Shown one piece after another: positions 34,038 through 42,427 of a stretch of DNA of 64,000 nt. Below the pieces are notes generated by a model that saw nothing but the letters and a program-made list of their open reading frames with translations, was not told the DNA's origin and searched no databases. This DNA comes from Mycoplana azooxidifex (GTDB lineage Bacteria > Pseudomonadota > Alphaproteobacteria > Rhizobiales > Rhizobiaceae). Location: contig NZ_JACIEE010000006.1 of assembly GCF_014196765.1 (NCBI RefSeq), positions 296,963 to 360,962 of the forward strand. The letters run 5' to 3'. Positions within the stretch are counted from its first letter, which is position 1; each line of letters begins with the position of its first letter. The position numbers were made by a program, and so were the translations under genes.

Positions 34038-35411
34038 ATGCCGCTTCACAAAGACGAAATCCTCAATTCACTGTCTGCGACCGCGAATGTGGCGCAATTC
34101 GCAAGCTTTCGCCCGAACCAAGATGGCTCTCTTGTTCAAAGCTACTGCAGGATAACCGGGTATGAGGAAAACTACCGCTTTTCGAGCGTCTGGGAGGCCA
34201 TCGCCGCCCTGCTGACCAATAGCTCAGACAAGATGGTGAATATCAGAAGCTACGAACCGCAAAGTCCTCGTAGCCGTGAATTCATATACGGTTTGAGTTC
34301 GGTGGAGGCCGTTATGGCTGAACTTCAGAGGCTATCGGCCGAGCGGCTACACCTTATTGTCAACGAAACGATAGATGTCGAAGACGGTGGCGTATCAGGC
34401 GTGGCACAAGGGCAGTTGATCGAGTTTTCACCAGACGACACACCGCGTTGTGTGGAAAAACCTGGCGTAGCATCGTTGCCATTTACGCTTGGAACTAGAG
34501 TTCTGGAGACCGTCTACGGCTTCGCTCCTGACCTGAGCTTTGCAGCAAACGCTCGAGTCGAATTCAGTATCCATCCAAAACCGCGTGGCTATCATCAGCG
34601 GCATACGATTGTGTGGGAGTACGAGCGGGATACACCAAATTTCCTGTCACCATCCATAAGTTGGCCAAACCGATTTAGCCGCCATCTTGGAGATAAAGCT
34701 TTCGGTCTGCTCATAGCGGATTGTCTCGGATTGCCCGTACCGAAGACCACTGTCGTGGGTAGACGTGTCGCGCCATTTACCTTCGGTCGGGAGACAGGAT
34801 CCTTTGAAGTTTGGACGAGAACTTCGCCAGTCGAACCCCAGCCTGGGCTCTATACAACAGTCAAGGGATGGATCGATCCGTTTGCACTTCTGTCGAAAGA
34901 AGATCCAGAAGGAACCCAGCTTAAGTCGGTCCTATGTCAGTCGGCAGTTCGAGCTAAATACTCTGGGGCGGCCGTTGCGGGGGCGAAGGATCTCATAATA
35001 GTTGAAGGCCGACGCGGAGAAGGTGACCGCTTTATGCTTGGCCTAGACTCACCTGAATATCTACCGGCTTTTGTGATCGAAAATGTGCGAGCAACATATG
35101 CGGTGCTGGCAAGTCGGCTTGGACCAGTGCGATTTGAGTGGGTCCATGATGGTGATGTCGTCTGGATCGTACAGCTTCACTGTGGCGCGACCGGCACGCA
35201 GGCAGATGTCGTTGTTCCGGGTGAGGCAAAATCTTGGGTGGAATTTAAGACTGCGGCGGGTCTTGAAGCCCTGCGTGATTTGCTTGCGACGATTTCGGAG
35301 GGGCAAGGTATCTTGATTGTCGGCAGCGTTGGCTTGACGAGCCACGTTGCCGACCTTCTGAGAAAAGCGAAATTTCCTGCAAGGCTCAAACCGATGCATG
35401 ACAGAGCTTAG
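34038..35411 (+). CDS. PEP-synthase/ATP-grasp-like protein of unknown function
   Basis: 457 residues from the ATG at 34038. An in-frame ATG at 33921 would add 39 basic residues with no family character. The middle resembles nucleotide-binding parts of ATP-grasp enzymes (VNETIDVEDGGVSGVAQGQL and GDKAFGLLIADCLGLPVPKT). The later segment GPVRFEWVHDGDVVWIVQLH recalls the DIEWA..G..YILQ.RP end of the PEP synthase/PPDK ATP-binding domain. This is a weak, motif-based reading; the His-phosphocarrier and PEP-binding domains are absent. It is convergent with the DUF7002-like gene, with 4-nt overlapping ends, inside the PurZ-like cluster. Confidence 0.6.
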   Translation: MPLHKDEILNSLSATANVAQFASFRPNQDGSLVQSYCRITGYEENYRFSSVWEAIAALLTNSSDKMVNIRSYEPQSPRSREFIYGLSSVEAVMAELQRLSAERLHLIVNETIDVEDGGVSGVAQGQLIEFSPDDTPRCVEKPGVASLPFTLGTRVLETVYGFAPDLSFAANARVEFSIHPKPRGYHQRHTIVWEYERDTPNFLSPSISWPNRFSRHLGDKAFGLLIADCLGLPVPKTTVVGRRVAPFTFGRETGSFEVWTRTSPVEPQPGLYTTVKGWIDPFALLSKEDPEGTQLKSVLCQSAVRAKYSGAAVAGAKDLIIVEGRRGEGDRFMLGLDSPEYLPAFVIENVRATYAVLASRLGPVRFEWVHDGDVVWIVQLHCGATGTQADVVVPGEAKSWVEFKTAAGLEALRDLLATISEGQGILIVGSVGLTSHVADLLRKAKFPARLKPMHDRA

Positions 35412-36097
35412 GGGCGGTCAGTGGCAGTGGCACGTTCGTTGCGCCAGATCTCCTCCACAATTCGGTCGTCTTGCACGCGATGGACAGCCAGCACATGTGC
35501 TGCGACATCTGGTACCGAGTGATCAACGACAAGCTCCACCACGTTGTCTTCCTTCCGACGTCTAGATCTTTCTTGAAACGGGAAGTCGGCTATCCGTCGG
35601 AATGTCTCATTTCCACGTGGTTGAGGATTGAAAAGCGTCGAACCGCTGTTAATGGGAGTGAGCCATATCCTCTCACGATGTGAGGCTACCAAGCCGATGG
35701 TATCTATTGTCAGCACCGTTTGAGGTTGTTCACGATAGGCACGAGCTCTCAACAATCTCCAAATTCTCTCGGAAGATAACCAAAAGAAGCTGCGCGAGTT
35801 GAGAGTCTGGTACCACTCCTGTGGAGTAAGCCCGTCTTGCAAACAACGCGCCAGCAGATGATCGCGCATGGGCTTCTGGTCCCTGATAACCGCGCCCAAC
35901 AAGCCTTGGCGTTGCAATTCGACGGACTCGGGGCGCCGCTGCGATTCAAGCGTAAAGCGCCGCTCGCCATCGACACCGTACAAGTCGAGCAACGCGCTCG
36001 CACTCATCAGCCCATGTTGTTTAATGGCAGGCCACGCGCCGTCGTGTGCCATATGATAAAGGCGCGGATATGCCGTAACTAGTTCCTCTTCAGTCAT
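35408..36097 (-). CDS. DUF7002-like protein, possibly ADP-ribosyltransferase-fold
   Basis: 229 residues. The start MTEEELVTAYPRLYHMAHDG, followed by AWPAIKQHGLMSASALLDLY, resembles DUF7002. It also recalls the beginning of DarT/RES-type ADP-ribosyltransferase folds, in which a Tyr-His pair precedes a GL(L/M) turn. SRSFFWLSSERIWRLLRARA in the middle and VVELVVDHSVPDVAAHVLAV near the end are the other conserved-looking parts. It overlaps the kinase-PurZ-like gene by 8 nt, so both are made from one transcript. Toxin or modifying activity is only a possibility. Confidence 0.65.
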   Translation of the reverse strand: MTEEELVTAYPRLYHMAHDGAWPAIKQHGLMSASALLDLYGVDGERRFTLESQRRPESVELQRQGLLGAVIRDQKPMRDHLLARCLQDGLTPQEWYQTLNSRSFFWLSSERIWRLLRARAYREQPQTVLTIDTIGLVASHRERIWLTPINSGSTLFNPQPRGNETFRRIADFPFQERSRRRKEDNVVELVVDHSVPDVAAHVLAVHRVQDDRIVEEIWRNERATATDRP

Positions 36098-37730
36098 TCC
36101 AGTTCCTCTGGTCGATCAGCCCCTCGCGCCCGAAGCCTTTGGAAATTAGGGAGACCGGCACACCGCATATTCGCTCAAGGTCGGCAATGAATTTCTTCGC
36201 TTCGGCGTTTAGATCATTGAAATCCACCGCTTCAACATTTTCCGCTCCGAGATAGTCTACGAATGTCAGGGCGATATCGGTCGCTCCATTCCAGTAGACT
36301 GAGCGCCTCATCCTTTCCCAATCAAATTCTGCCATTCGGCGGCGTTTACCTGATACACTTCCAATTTCGGTTTTTCCGATTTGCTCAACCGGCAAGCCTG
36401 AACGCTGCGCGATAGCGTCAAAACTGATTTCAACCCCCATGGGTCCCGACTGGCCACCGACCCGTATTGGATAGGTACGAGCAACCACGATAACGCGCCT
36501 GAGCTTTGTAAAGGGGACACCTGCATCCGAGAGACATCCTGCGGCTGAGGTTTCCCGAGAGGTGACATGAGGATAAGAACCATGGTGGATACTGAGGTCG
36601 GTGCCCTGGGTACCCTCCAACATTACTTTTTTGCCGCAAGCCAGCGCTTGCTCAATTCGTTGACTGACATTGTCAATATATGACTTGAGTACCTCCACGT
36701 GGCGAGCGAGTCTAACAGGAGGCCCCCACTCGAGCTCACCATCTCTTCCAAGGATCTTGCGGGCAGTTGCTGATCCTACGCCCTGCTTAGTCGACGAAAT
36801 TCCAGCGAGCAGCTTTTCCTCAATTTCTCTGTCCTTTTCCTCAATGATCATTGCCTGGGGGTCGATCACAAGCCCCCCTTTTTTCAGCCATGGATGATCA
36901 TCGATTTCTTTTAGAAGTGTCTCGAGCGATATTGTCGAGCCGGCTGCGATGTAAATTTCGGCCTTTTGGTTTGATCCTGTGCCGGATGGAAGCTGCCGAT
37001 AGGTGTACTCAGGGTTCTTCACCTTGTGTCCCGCATTTGGTCCCCCAACTCGGACCAAAACGTCATACTCGTGCGCAAGAAGGGCGCAAATATTGCCCTT
37101 TCCCTCGCTTCCCCATTGCCCCCCGACGATTAAATCGACGTGGTGAGGAGGCCTCGCCACAGAGAGCCGGCCGGCTGCTGCATAAGTTACACAAGACGGA
37201 ACTTCGGACTTCTCAGTGTGGACAACGACATCCGCAACCTCGGCAAGGCTGTCTATCTCCGCCTCGATTAGGTCGGCTTTTGCCTCCTTGTAGGTCACCG
37301 CTTGGTCTCCAAGGCCAGCTCGCTCTCGGTAGCGCTTCTCGAGAACGCCATCAGGGGCCGTCAAATGGAAATGGTGAACGTTTTCTTTTCCGAACCGATC
37401 CCTGAGAGCCCTAACTTGGGCGACGATTCGTGCGCTATCAACGAGCATGAAGCTTTTGTCGTTATCTGGAAGCGATGCACTTACCGCGTCGGCAACCCAA
37501 GAACCGTTCGTTTCCATATCAAGCTCAGCACCAGCCTGTTGCAGCGCCTTACGCTCGTCAGCAACTTGCTTAACCTTCAATAAGTATTTTCTGGTGGAGA
37601 CCTTTTCACAAGGATAGCGGCGCATAAGTTCGTCTGAAAATGCTGTTTTTCCGACGGCTATCGGACCTGAAAGGACAATTATCTGCTTCAACTCTTGCTC
37701 CCGCCCCAAGTGTCGACCACGATCGACCAT
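36090..37730 (-). CDS. P-loop nucleotide kinase fused to PurZ-like adenylosuccinate synthetase
   Basis: 546 residues. Residues about 14-180 form an NMP-kinase-like P-loop domain (GPIAVGKT at 22-29; LEKRYRERAGLG as a lid-like segment). Residues about 197-546 are an adenylosuccinate synthetase domain: VGGQWGSEGKGN, GGPNAGHKV, SSTKQGVGSAT, EGTQGTDLSIHHGSYPHVTS and VARTYPIRVGGQSGP. The catalytic Asp of PurA (WGDEGKG) is Ser208 here. A Ser at this site marks phage PurZ, which uses dGMP to make the precursor of 2-aminoadenine. Conventional PurA has no kinase fusion. The ATG at 37730 is taken; a TTG at 37691 with GGGAG upstream is an alternative. Activity is inferred. Confidence 0.85.
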   Translation of the reverse strand: MVDRGRHLGREQELKQIIVLSGPIAVGKTAFSDELMRRYPCEKVSTRKYLLKVKQVADERKALQQAGAELDMETNGSWVADAVSASLPDNDKSFMLVDSARIVAQVRALRDRFGKENVHHFHLTAPDGVLEKRYRERAGLGDQAVTYKEAKADLIEAEIDSLAEVADVVVHTEKSEVPSCVTYAAAGRLSVARPPHHVDLIVGGQWGSEGKGNICALLAHEYDVLVRVGGPNAGHKVKNPEYTYRQLPSGTGSNQKAEIYIAAGSTISLETLLKEIDDHPWLKKGGLVIDPQAMIIEEKDREIEEKLLAGISSTKQGVGSATARKILGRDGELEWGPPVRLARHVEVLKSYIDNVSQRIEQALACGKKVMLEGTQGTDLSIHHGSYPHVTSRETSAAGCLSDAGVPFTKLRRVIVVARTYPIRVGGQSGPMGVEISFDAIAQRSGLPVEQIGKTEIGSVSGKRRRMAEFDWERMRRSVYWNGATDIALTFVDYLGAENVEAVDFNDLNAEAKKFIADLERICGVPVSLISKGFGREGLIDQRNWND

Positions 37731-37770
37731 AGGTAGCAGCGTCGAGGTGATTCGCTCAAGGGAGATGATG

Positions 37771-38319
37771 ATGAATGCTCAAGTCGCTGTTAAAATCAAA
37801 TCCGGACCCAGCATCATGTTGGCAAGTGGAAACTGGTTCGACCTTCTCGATCCATGGAACAGCGAGTTCACAATCGAGGATATAGCACAAGGCTTGTCGA
37901 ATATCTGCCGGTTTTCCGGTCAATGCAAGGGTTTCTACTCAGTTGCCGAGCATTCAATCCATGTCTGTGACACCGTGGAGCAGTTCCATCTTGAGGCACT
38001 TCTGCATGATGCCGCAGAGGCATTTGTCGGTGACATCACGCGTCCGCTAAAGCAGCTTCTACCTCAATACAAAGAAATAGAAGCTAACGTAGAGGACGCA
38101 ATATCTCGTCGCTTCAACTTAGACCCTAGATCAAAGTCAGCTGTCAAAGCGGCAGATTTGCGTGTTCTGGCCGCGGAGCAAGCCCAACTCATGCCGTTGG
38201 GCACTGATTTTTGGGCTGCCCCTTCGAACGTAAAGCCTGCTTTCATTGAGATCGGCTTCCTTCCCCCGGCAGAAGCGCGCGAAATCTTCTTGGATAAATT
38301 CTCTTTGCTCACCCGGTAG
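37771..38319 (+). CDS. HD-domain phosphohydrolase (YfbR/DatZ-like)
   Basis: 182 residues from the ATG at 37771, 6 nt after AAGGGAG. HD-fold metal ligands are visible: H61 in FYSVAEHSIHV, H79-D80 in LEALLHDAAEAFVGD and a later Asp in VKAADLRVLAAE. The order LASGNWFDLLDP, IEDIAQGLSNICRFSG is typical of phage and mobile-element (d)NMP/dNTP phosphohydrolases. Phage DatZ, which removes dATP in 2-aminoadenine phages, belongs to this fold group. It is transcribed divergently from the kinase-PurZ-like gene with a gap of only about 40 nt, so the two probably share control. Confidence 0.85.
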   Translation: MNAQVAVKIKSGPSIMLASGNWFDLLDPWNSEFTIEDIAQGLSNICRFSGQCKGFYSVAEHSIHVCDTVEQFHLEALLHDAAEAFVGDITRPLKQLLPQYKEIEANVEDAISRRFNLDPRSKSAVKAADLRVLAAEQAQLMPLGTDFWAAPSNVKPAFIEIGFLPPAEAREIFLDKFSLLTR

Positions 38320-38410
38320 GCCTCCGGCTGGAAGTGTAGGCTGGCATTCGCTCGAAAATATCGCTTCAGCTGTGTCGACGAGGGTTCGACGGAGAACAAG
38401 GGGGCAAGCA

Positions 38411-40339
38411 TTGGCTTGGGATACAGGACTTGATCAGGGCAGTGTTGCCTACGGAATCGCGGCGGCGCCGGAGCCTCGGGTGCGGGTGATCGCGGGACCA
38501 GGAACGGGCAAATCATTCGCGATGAAGCGGCGCGTAGCGCGTCTGCTCGAGTCGGGCATCGCGCCTGACGAGATTCTGGCGGTTACCTTCACTCGGGTGG
38601 CGGCGGAGGACTTACACCGCGAACTGCAAAAGCTGGACACTCCGGGCTGCGAGGAACTTCAGGGGCAAACGCTGCACAGCCTCGCAATGCGCATCCTCTC
38701 GCGGAAGCACGTTCTAGAGGCAGTCGGTCGAGCTCCCCGGCCATTGAACGCCTTCGAGACAAAGGCGATGATCTGCGACCTTGCCGGCGACAACGGCGGG
38801 AAGCGCTTGGTCAGGAGCATGATCCAAGGATATATGGCTGCCTGGGCTCAGAGCCAGGGAGACGAGCCGGGCTTCGCGAAGACGAACGAGGAAAAGCAGT
38901 TCCAGGCCCATCTGCTGGATTGGCTGGATTTCCATCAGGGCATGCTGATCGGCGAGCTCATCCCGTACTTGGTCCGTTACCTGAGGGACAACCCGGCTGC
39001 CGCCGAACGGACGGAGTTCAGGCATCTCTTGATCGACGAGTTCCAGGACCTCAACAAAGCCGAGCAAACAGTTCTCTACTATCTTGGCGAGGCGGCGGAG
39101 ATCTGCATCGTCGGCGATGACGACCAATCCATCTACAGCTTTAAAAATGCGCACCCCGATGGCATCCGGGAATGGAAGAATCTCCATCCCGAGTGCGCGG
39201 ACCTCGAGATGGCGGACTGTCACCGATGCCCGACAACTGTGGTCGACATGGCGAACGCGTTGATCGCCGTGAACAAGAACCGCCAGCCTCGCGCCCTCAA
39301 CCCGCTGCAAGAAAAGGGTCCAGGAGAGGTAGCTATCGTCCAGGTGCCCTACCTTTCCAGTGAGGCGAAGTGGATCACCAATAAGGTGGCGGGCCTTCTC
39401 GAGAGCGGCGTTCACCCGAGCGAAATCATCATTCTCGTCCAGCGCGCCGTCGCCGGCCGTCCTATTCTCGAATCGCTGAGACAGGCGGGTGTTCCCGCCA
39501 AATCCTACTACGAGGAAAGTCAGCTCGCCTCCGAGGTGGCGCAAGAGCGCTTCGCGACTTTCAAGCTCCTGCTCAACAACGAGGACCGGGTGGCGCTCCG
39601 ATATCTGCTTGGCGCCGGCGATGATGAATTTCGACGGAATGCCTATGCGCGAGTACGAACGCGTTGCGAGGCGAGCGGAGACAGCCCATGGACCGCGATG
39701 CACAAGCTCGCGGACGAAGTGCTGACGCTACCCTATACAAAGCCGCTCGTGGAGCGGTTCAAGGCGATCCAGGCGGAGCTGGATGCTCTGAACGGACTGA
39801 AGACGGATCTGCCCGCATTCGTTGATGCGCTCTTCCCAACAGGCGACGAGAACCTGTCGGAGTTGCGGGACTTGGCCCTTGCGAAACTGGAGACGGCTGG
39901 GGATCCGGGGGAACTGCTCGGCGGCATGATGGAAGAAATCACCCAGCCCGACATTCCTCCTACCGTCGAGGAAGTGCGACTCATGAGCCTCCACAAGAGC
40001 AAGGGCCTCAGCTCGCCGTTCGTATTCGTCGCTGGCTGCGTCGAGGGTATTCTGCCGCCGGCGCCCGATCCGGACTGGCCTAAAGCGGTAAAGGATGCCG
40101 CCCTAGAGGAAGCGCGGAGGCTCTTCTATGTCGGTATCACGCGCGTGAAATCCGACTTGGCGAAAGGTTGGCCCGGCAGTCTCTTCATCAGCTATCCACA
40201 GCAGATGTCGATCAAGGATGCCTACGGCGCTAACGTGGCGTTTAGGACTAAGTCTGGCGTCATGGCGAACCTTCTGCCGAGTCGATTCCTAGGGGAACTC
40301 GGCGCGGCTGCGCCCAAACCCATCGCTGGAGGGAAGTAA
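38411..40339 (+). CDS. UvrD/Rep-like superfamily 1 helicase
   Basis: 642 residues from a TTG at 38411 with AAGGGG 6 nt upstream. An ATG at 38246 is in frame but overlaps the HD gene by 74 nt and adds unlikely sequence. Motif I AGPGTGKS (28-35), Ia FTRVAAEDL, II LLIDEFQDLNKAEQ, III VGDDDQSIYSFKNAHP, V SLHKSKGLSSPFVFVAG and VI EEARRLFYVGITRVK are all intact. A full 3'-5' helicase/translocase is expected. Stand-alone UvrD-like helicases in islands often belong to defence modules; here a small coupled gene follows after 5 nt. Confidence 0.9.
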   Translation: MAWDTGLDQGSVAYGIAAAPEPRVRVIAGPGTGKSFAMKRRVARLLESGIAPDEILAVTFTRVAAEDLHRELQKLDTPGCEELQGQTLHSLAMRILSRKHVLEAVGRAPRPLNAFETKAMICDLAGDNGGKRLVRSMIQGYMAAWAQSQGDEPGFAKTNEEKQFQAHLLDWLDFHQGMLIGELIPYLVRYLRDNPAAAERTEFRHLLIDEFQDLNKAEQTVLYYLGEAAEICIVGDDDQSIYSFKNAHPDGIREWKNLHPECADLEMADCHRCPTTVVDMANALIAVNKNRQPRALNPLQEKGPGEVAIVQVPYLSSEAKWITNKVAGLLESGVHPSEIIILVQRAVAGRPILESLRQAGVPAKSYYEESQLASEVAQERFATFKLLLNNEDRVALRYLLGAGDDEFRRNAYARVRTRCEASGDSPWTAMHKLADEVLTLPYTKPLVERFKAIQAELDALNGLKTDLPAFVDALFPTGDENLSELRDLALAKLETAGDPGELLGGMMEEITQPDIPPTVEEVRLMSLHKSKGLSSPFVFVAGCVEGILPPAPDPDWPKAVKDAALEEARRLFYVGITRVKSDLAKGWPGSLFISYPQQMSIKDAYGANVAFRTKSGVMANLLPSRFLGELGAAAPKPIAGGK

Positions 40340-40344
40340 GGACG

Positions 40345-40884
40345 GTGGCGACACGAGAGGAGCTTTACGCGAAATTCGGGATCACGGCCGAGGCCGCCCA
40401 GCTATTCGAGACTGAGCTCGGCACTTTAATACTGTGCTCCCAGGCGCTTGAGCACGGCTGGCACGTCGCGCCGGATGGCGAGAAGGCGCGCGCCGCCCTC
40501 TACAAGATCGACAGGAGCACGCTCGGACGGCTCTTGACCACTCTCAAGGGTCTTGTCCATCTCGAGGGTGGTTTGGTGGATCGATTTGATTTGGCTCTCA
40601 AGGCGAGGAACCGACTGAACCACGGGTTCTACGAACGGCATAATTTCAAGATCCAGACCGACGAAGGACGCGATGTGATGATCGCCGATCTGGAAGCTCT
40701 CCACGAAGAGTTGTTCCAGGCATGGCGCATCGCGGGCGCGATGACGTCGCTGGTGTCGGAATTCATGCGTGAGGATGCTGCCCGAACTCCGTTGCACAGA
40801 CGTGTTGATCGAGACGGACCCGACGGTGCCACGCAGGCCTTGGGAGCAAGCGTGGACAACTCACTCTCGTCTAGTGGCAGCTAA
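40345..40884 (+). CDS. Small protein with HEPN-type RNxxxH motif, coupled to the UvrD-like helicase
   Basis: 179 residues from a GTG start 5 nt after the helicase stop, with GGAGGGAAG inside the helicase end acting as its ribosome site. Helical throughout. KARNRLNHGFY contains R88-N89-x3-H93, the catalytic pattern of HEPN RNases, placed after a long helix (GGLVDRFDLALKARN) as expected. The last 30 residues are low-complexity. No family name is certain. If HEPN is right, it could be an RNA-cutting effector kept in check or triggered by the helicase. Confidence 0.65.
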   Translation: MATREELYAKFGITAEAAQLFETELGTLILCSQALEHGWHVAPDGEKARAALYKIDRSTLGRLLTTLKGLVHLEGGLVDRFDLALKARNRLNHGFYERHNFKIQTDEGRDVMIADLEALHEELFQAWRIAGAMTSLVSEFMREDAARTPLHRRVDRDGPDGATQALGASVDNSLSSSGS

Positions 40885-41022
40885 CGCAGTTGCGGGTCCT
40901 CAAAGCCGCCTATCCGCTTGCGGCCCAAGACTGACAAGCCGGTTCCGGCTTGAGCAGAGGCGCGAAACGCTTGCAGAGAATCGGGTACAGATACAACCTC
41001 AAGAATTGCACCTGGGGGAACT

Positions 41023-41781
41023 ATGGCTGATTTCGATTTTAGCAGGAACACAGAAGACGCGAGAGTGCTTACGATTGCGTTCACTGGCGAAAAGCCGCTA
41101 GGTGCGGCAGAGGTCGCAACCGTTCTCCACGCTTTGGATACGGATTATCGCACTCTGAATGGGCGTGGTCTTGTCTTGGGCAGGCTGGAGATCGGATCAA
41201 CCTGGTTCTCGCTATACGATGCTTTAGCAGCTGTCGGCGGCGTCGCGGGAAGCATTGCAGAGATCGCCAAGGCCATCGATGACATCACTTCCTTCGGGGT
41301 GAAGCTCGCAAACGCCTTAAAACCGAAACCGTCCGCTGCCGTAGAAAAAGGCATAGCTGACGTTGCGCGGTCTGTGAAGGAAATGGCCAAGGTCTCTCGG
41401 AAGACAAATAGCGGAATCAAAGTCCGGAAGACGCTGACGACCGACGGATCGGTCGAAACACTCGATATCGACATCACTCCTGTTGAGGCGATTGTGGCGA
41501 GCAAGGTTGCAAGCCAGAAGCTCAAAGCGGCGACGCGCACGAAAGATACGCTGGAAGTCTACCATGGCAACCTTCTTGGTGCGGTACGTCAGATTTCGGG
41601 ACCAACCATCGATCCATCGCTCATCAGCGCTCTTGTGCGAGCGCTGATGATAAATGGAGGCGTCAGTAGCGCGCAGATGGTCGCCTCCACTCTCGAAGGC
41701 GAGGGACGGGGGGATGTTGCAGCAGCTATTCGCCAAGAGATCGACAAGGGTCGGGGCCAGGTGACCATTCAGCGCGAATAA
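41023..41781 (+). CDS. Hypothetical protein of the island
   Basis: 252 residues, ATG with GGGGGAA directly upstream. N-terminal LTIAFTGEKPLGAAEVATVL and VLGRLEIGSTWFSLYDALA look like an alpha-beta domain. A mildly hydrophobic Ala/Gly/Ile segment follows (GGVAGSIAEIAKAI). Then come a basic central part and a helical C-terminus (IDPSLISALVRALMINGGVS). No catalytic motif recognised. It lies 138 nt after the HEPN-motif gene on the same strand and may belong to that module. Confidence 0.65.
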   Translation: MADFDFSRNTEDARVLTIAFTGEKPLGAAEVATVLHALDTDYRTLNGRGLVLGRLEIGSTWFSLYDALAAVGGVAGSIAEIAKAIDDITSFGVKLANALKPKPSAAVEKGIADVARSVKEMAKVSRKTNSGIKVRKTLTTDGSVETLDIDITPVEAIVASKVASQKLKAATRTKDTLEVYHGNLLGAVRQISGPTIDPSLISALVRALMINGGVSSAQMVASTLEGEGRGDVAAAIRQEIDKGRGQVTIQRE

Positions 41782-41863
41782 CCTCGTGCGGTTGCATGTA
41801 AATATAAGATTTGGCTATCCGTGAGTCTATGAGGATGGTGGCGTCCAAGCGCCGTCGGTTCGG

Positions 41864-42115
41864 TTAGCCCCCGCAGTCTTGGCCTCCTCGACAAGGGCCA
41901 ACCGAATTCATACCCTGTTGTGCCTTCAGCGTGTCGATAGCGCGCTCCAAGATGACTGCGGCCCCTTCAATCTTCCGCTGTACGATAGCGAGACGGGCAC
42001 TTAAATCAGCGGATAAGTGCCCAAGCACACGGCCCAAGACCTCTTGGTCAATGCCCTCAACGTCCGCAGCTTTTTCAATGAGCCTCTGGAATGCTGGCAG
42101 CAGTGCGTTATTCAT
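41864..42115 (-). CDS. Small hypothetical protein
   Basis: 83 residues with a strong ribosome site (AAGGAGA, 7 nt before the ATG). Helical sequence AFQRLIEKAADVEGIDQEVL and ILERAIDTLKAQQG. A short Cys-containing tail (VGPCRGGQDCGG). Probably the last gene of the leftward run that begins with the AlpA-like gene. No family recognised. Confidence 0.6.
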   Translation of the reverse strand: MNNALLPAFQRLIEKAADVEGIDQEVLGRVLGHLSADLSARLAIVQRKIEGAAVILERAIDTLKAQQGMNSVGPCRGGQDCGG

Positions 42116-42211
42116 GGTTTGTTCTCCTTCATGGTTGCTCGGTAACGACGGTCTATTTCATGGATGCGGCCCGACGAATGCCAGGGACGTCCGCCCGGCC
42201 GCTGTGACGAC

Positions 42212-42427
42212 TTACGGCCTAGGGCCAAAAGACGATTGCACAGCACTCCAATGCTGGATTGCGATGGCGTAGCTCTTCGCGTCTCTCGCACACTTGTCGA
42301 ATTGAGCGGCCTCCGCAGCCGTCAAAAACCGGGAATGCGCCGCGGCCTTGGCGCCAAGCACCTGCATCCGCTCTTCTGCGACCGTCTTGAGCGCGGTAAG
42401 TGAATCAATCTTCTTCTGATGTAGCAT
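42212..42427 (-). CDS. Small hypothetical protein
   Basis: 71 residues from the ATG at 42427, with AAAGGAG 6 nt upstream. Sequence MLHQKKIDSLTALKTVAEER then HSRFLTAAEAAQFDKCARDA suggests two helices in a coiled hairpin. The start was chosen by the ribosome site; longer open reading upstream has none. Function unknown. Confidence 0.6.
   Translation of the reverse strand: MLHQKKIDSLTALKTVAEERMQVLGAKAAAHSRFLTAAEAAQFDKCARDAKSYAIAIQHWSAVQSSFGPRP

Noticed and set aside
33693-34049. Minus-strand 118-codon frame between the Cys-rich and ATP-grasp-like genes
   Set aside because: Random-looking composition, no ribosome site, overlaps the start of a better gene.
36090-38319. Complete 2-aminoadenine phage genome pathway
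   Set aside because: No MazZ-like or DpoZ-like polymerase gene and no phage structural genes; only the PurZ-like and HD steps are visible, so a full Z-genome claim is not supported.
38246-38410. Longer N-terminus for the UvrD-like helicase from the ATG at 38246
   Set aside because: Overlaps the HD gene by 74 nt and adds 55 residues that do not resemble a helicase N-terminus; the TTG at 38411 has a ribosome site.
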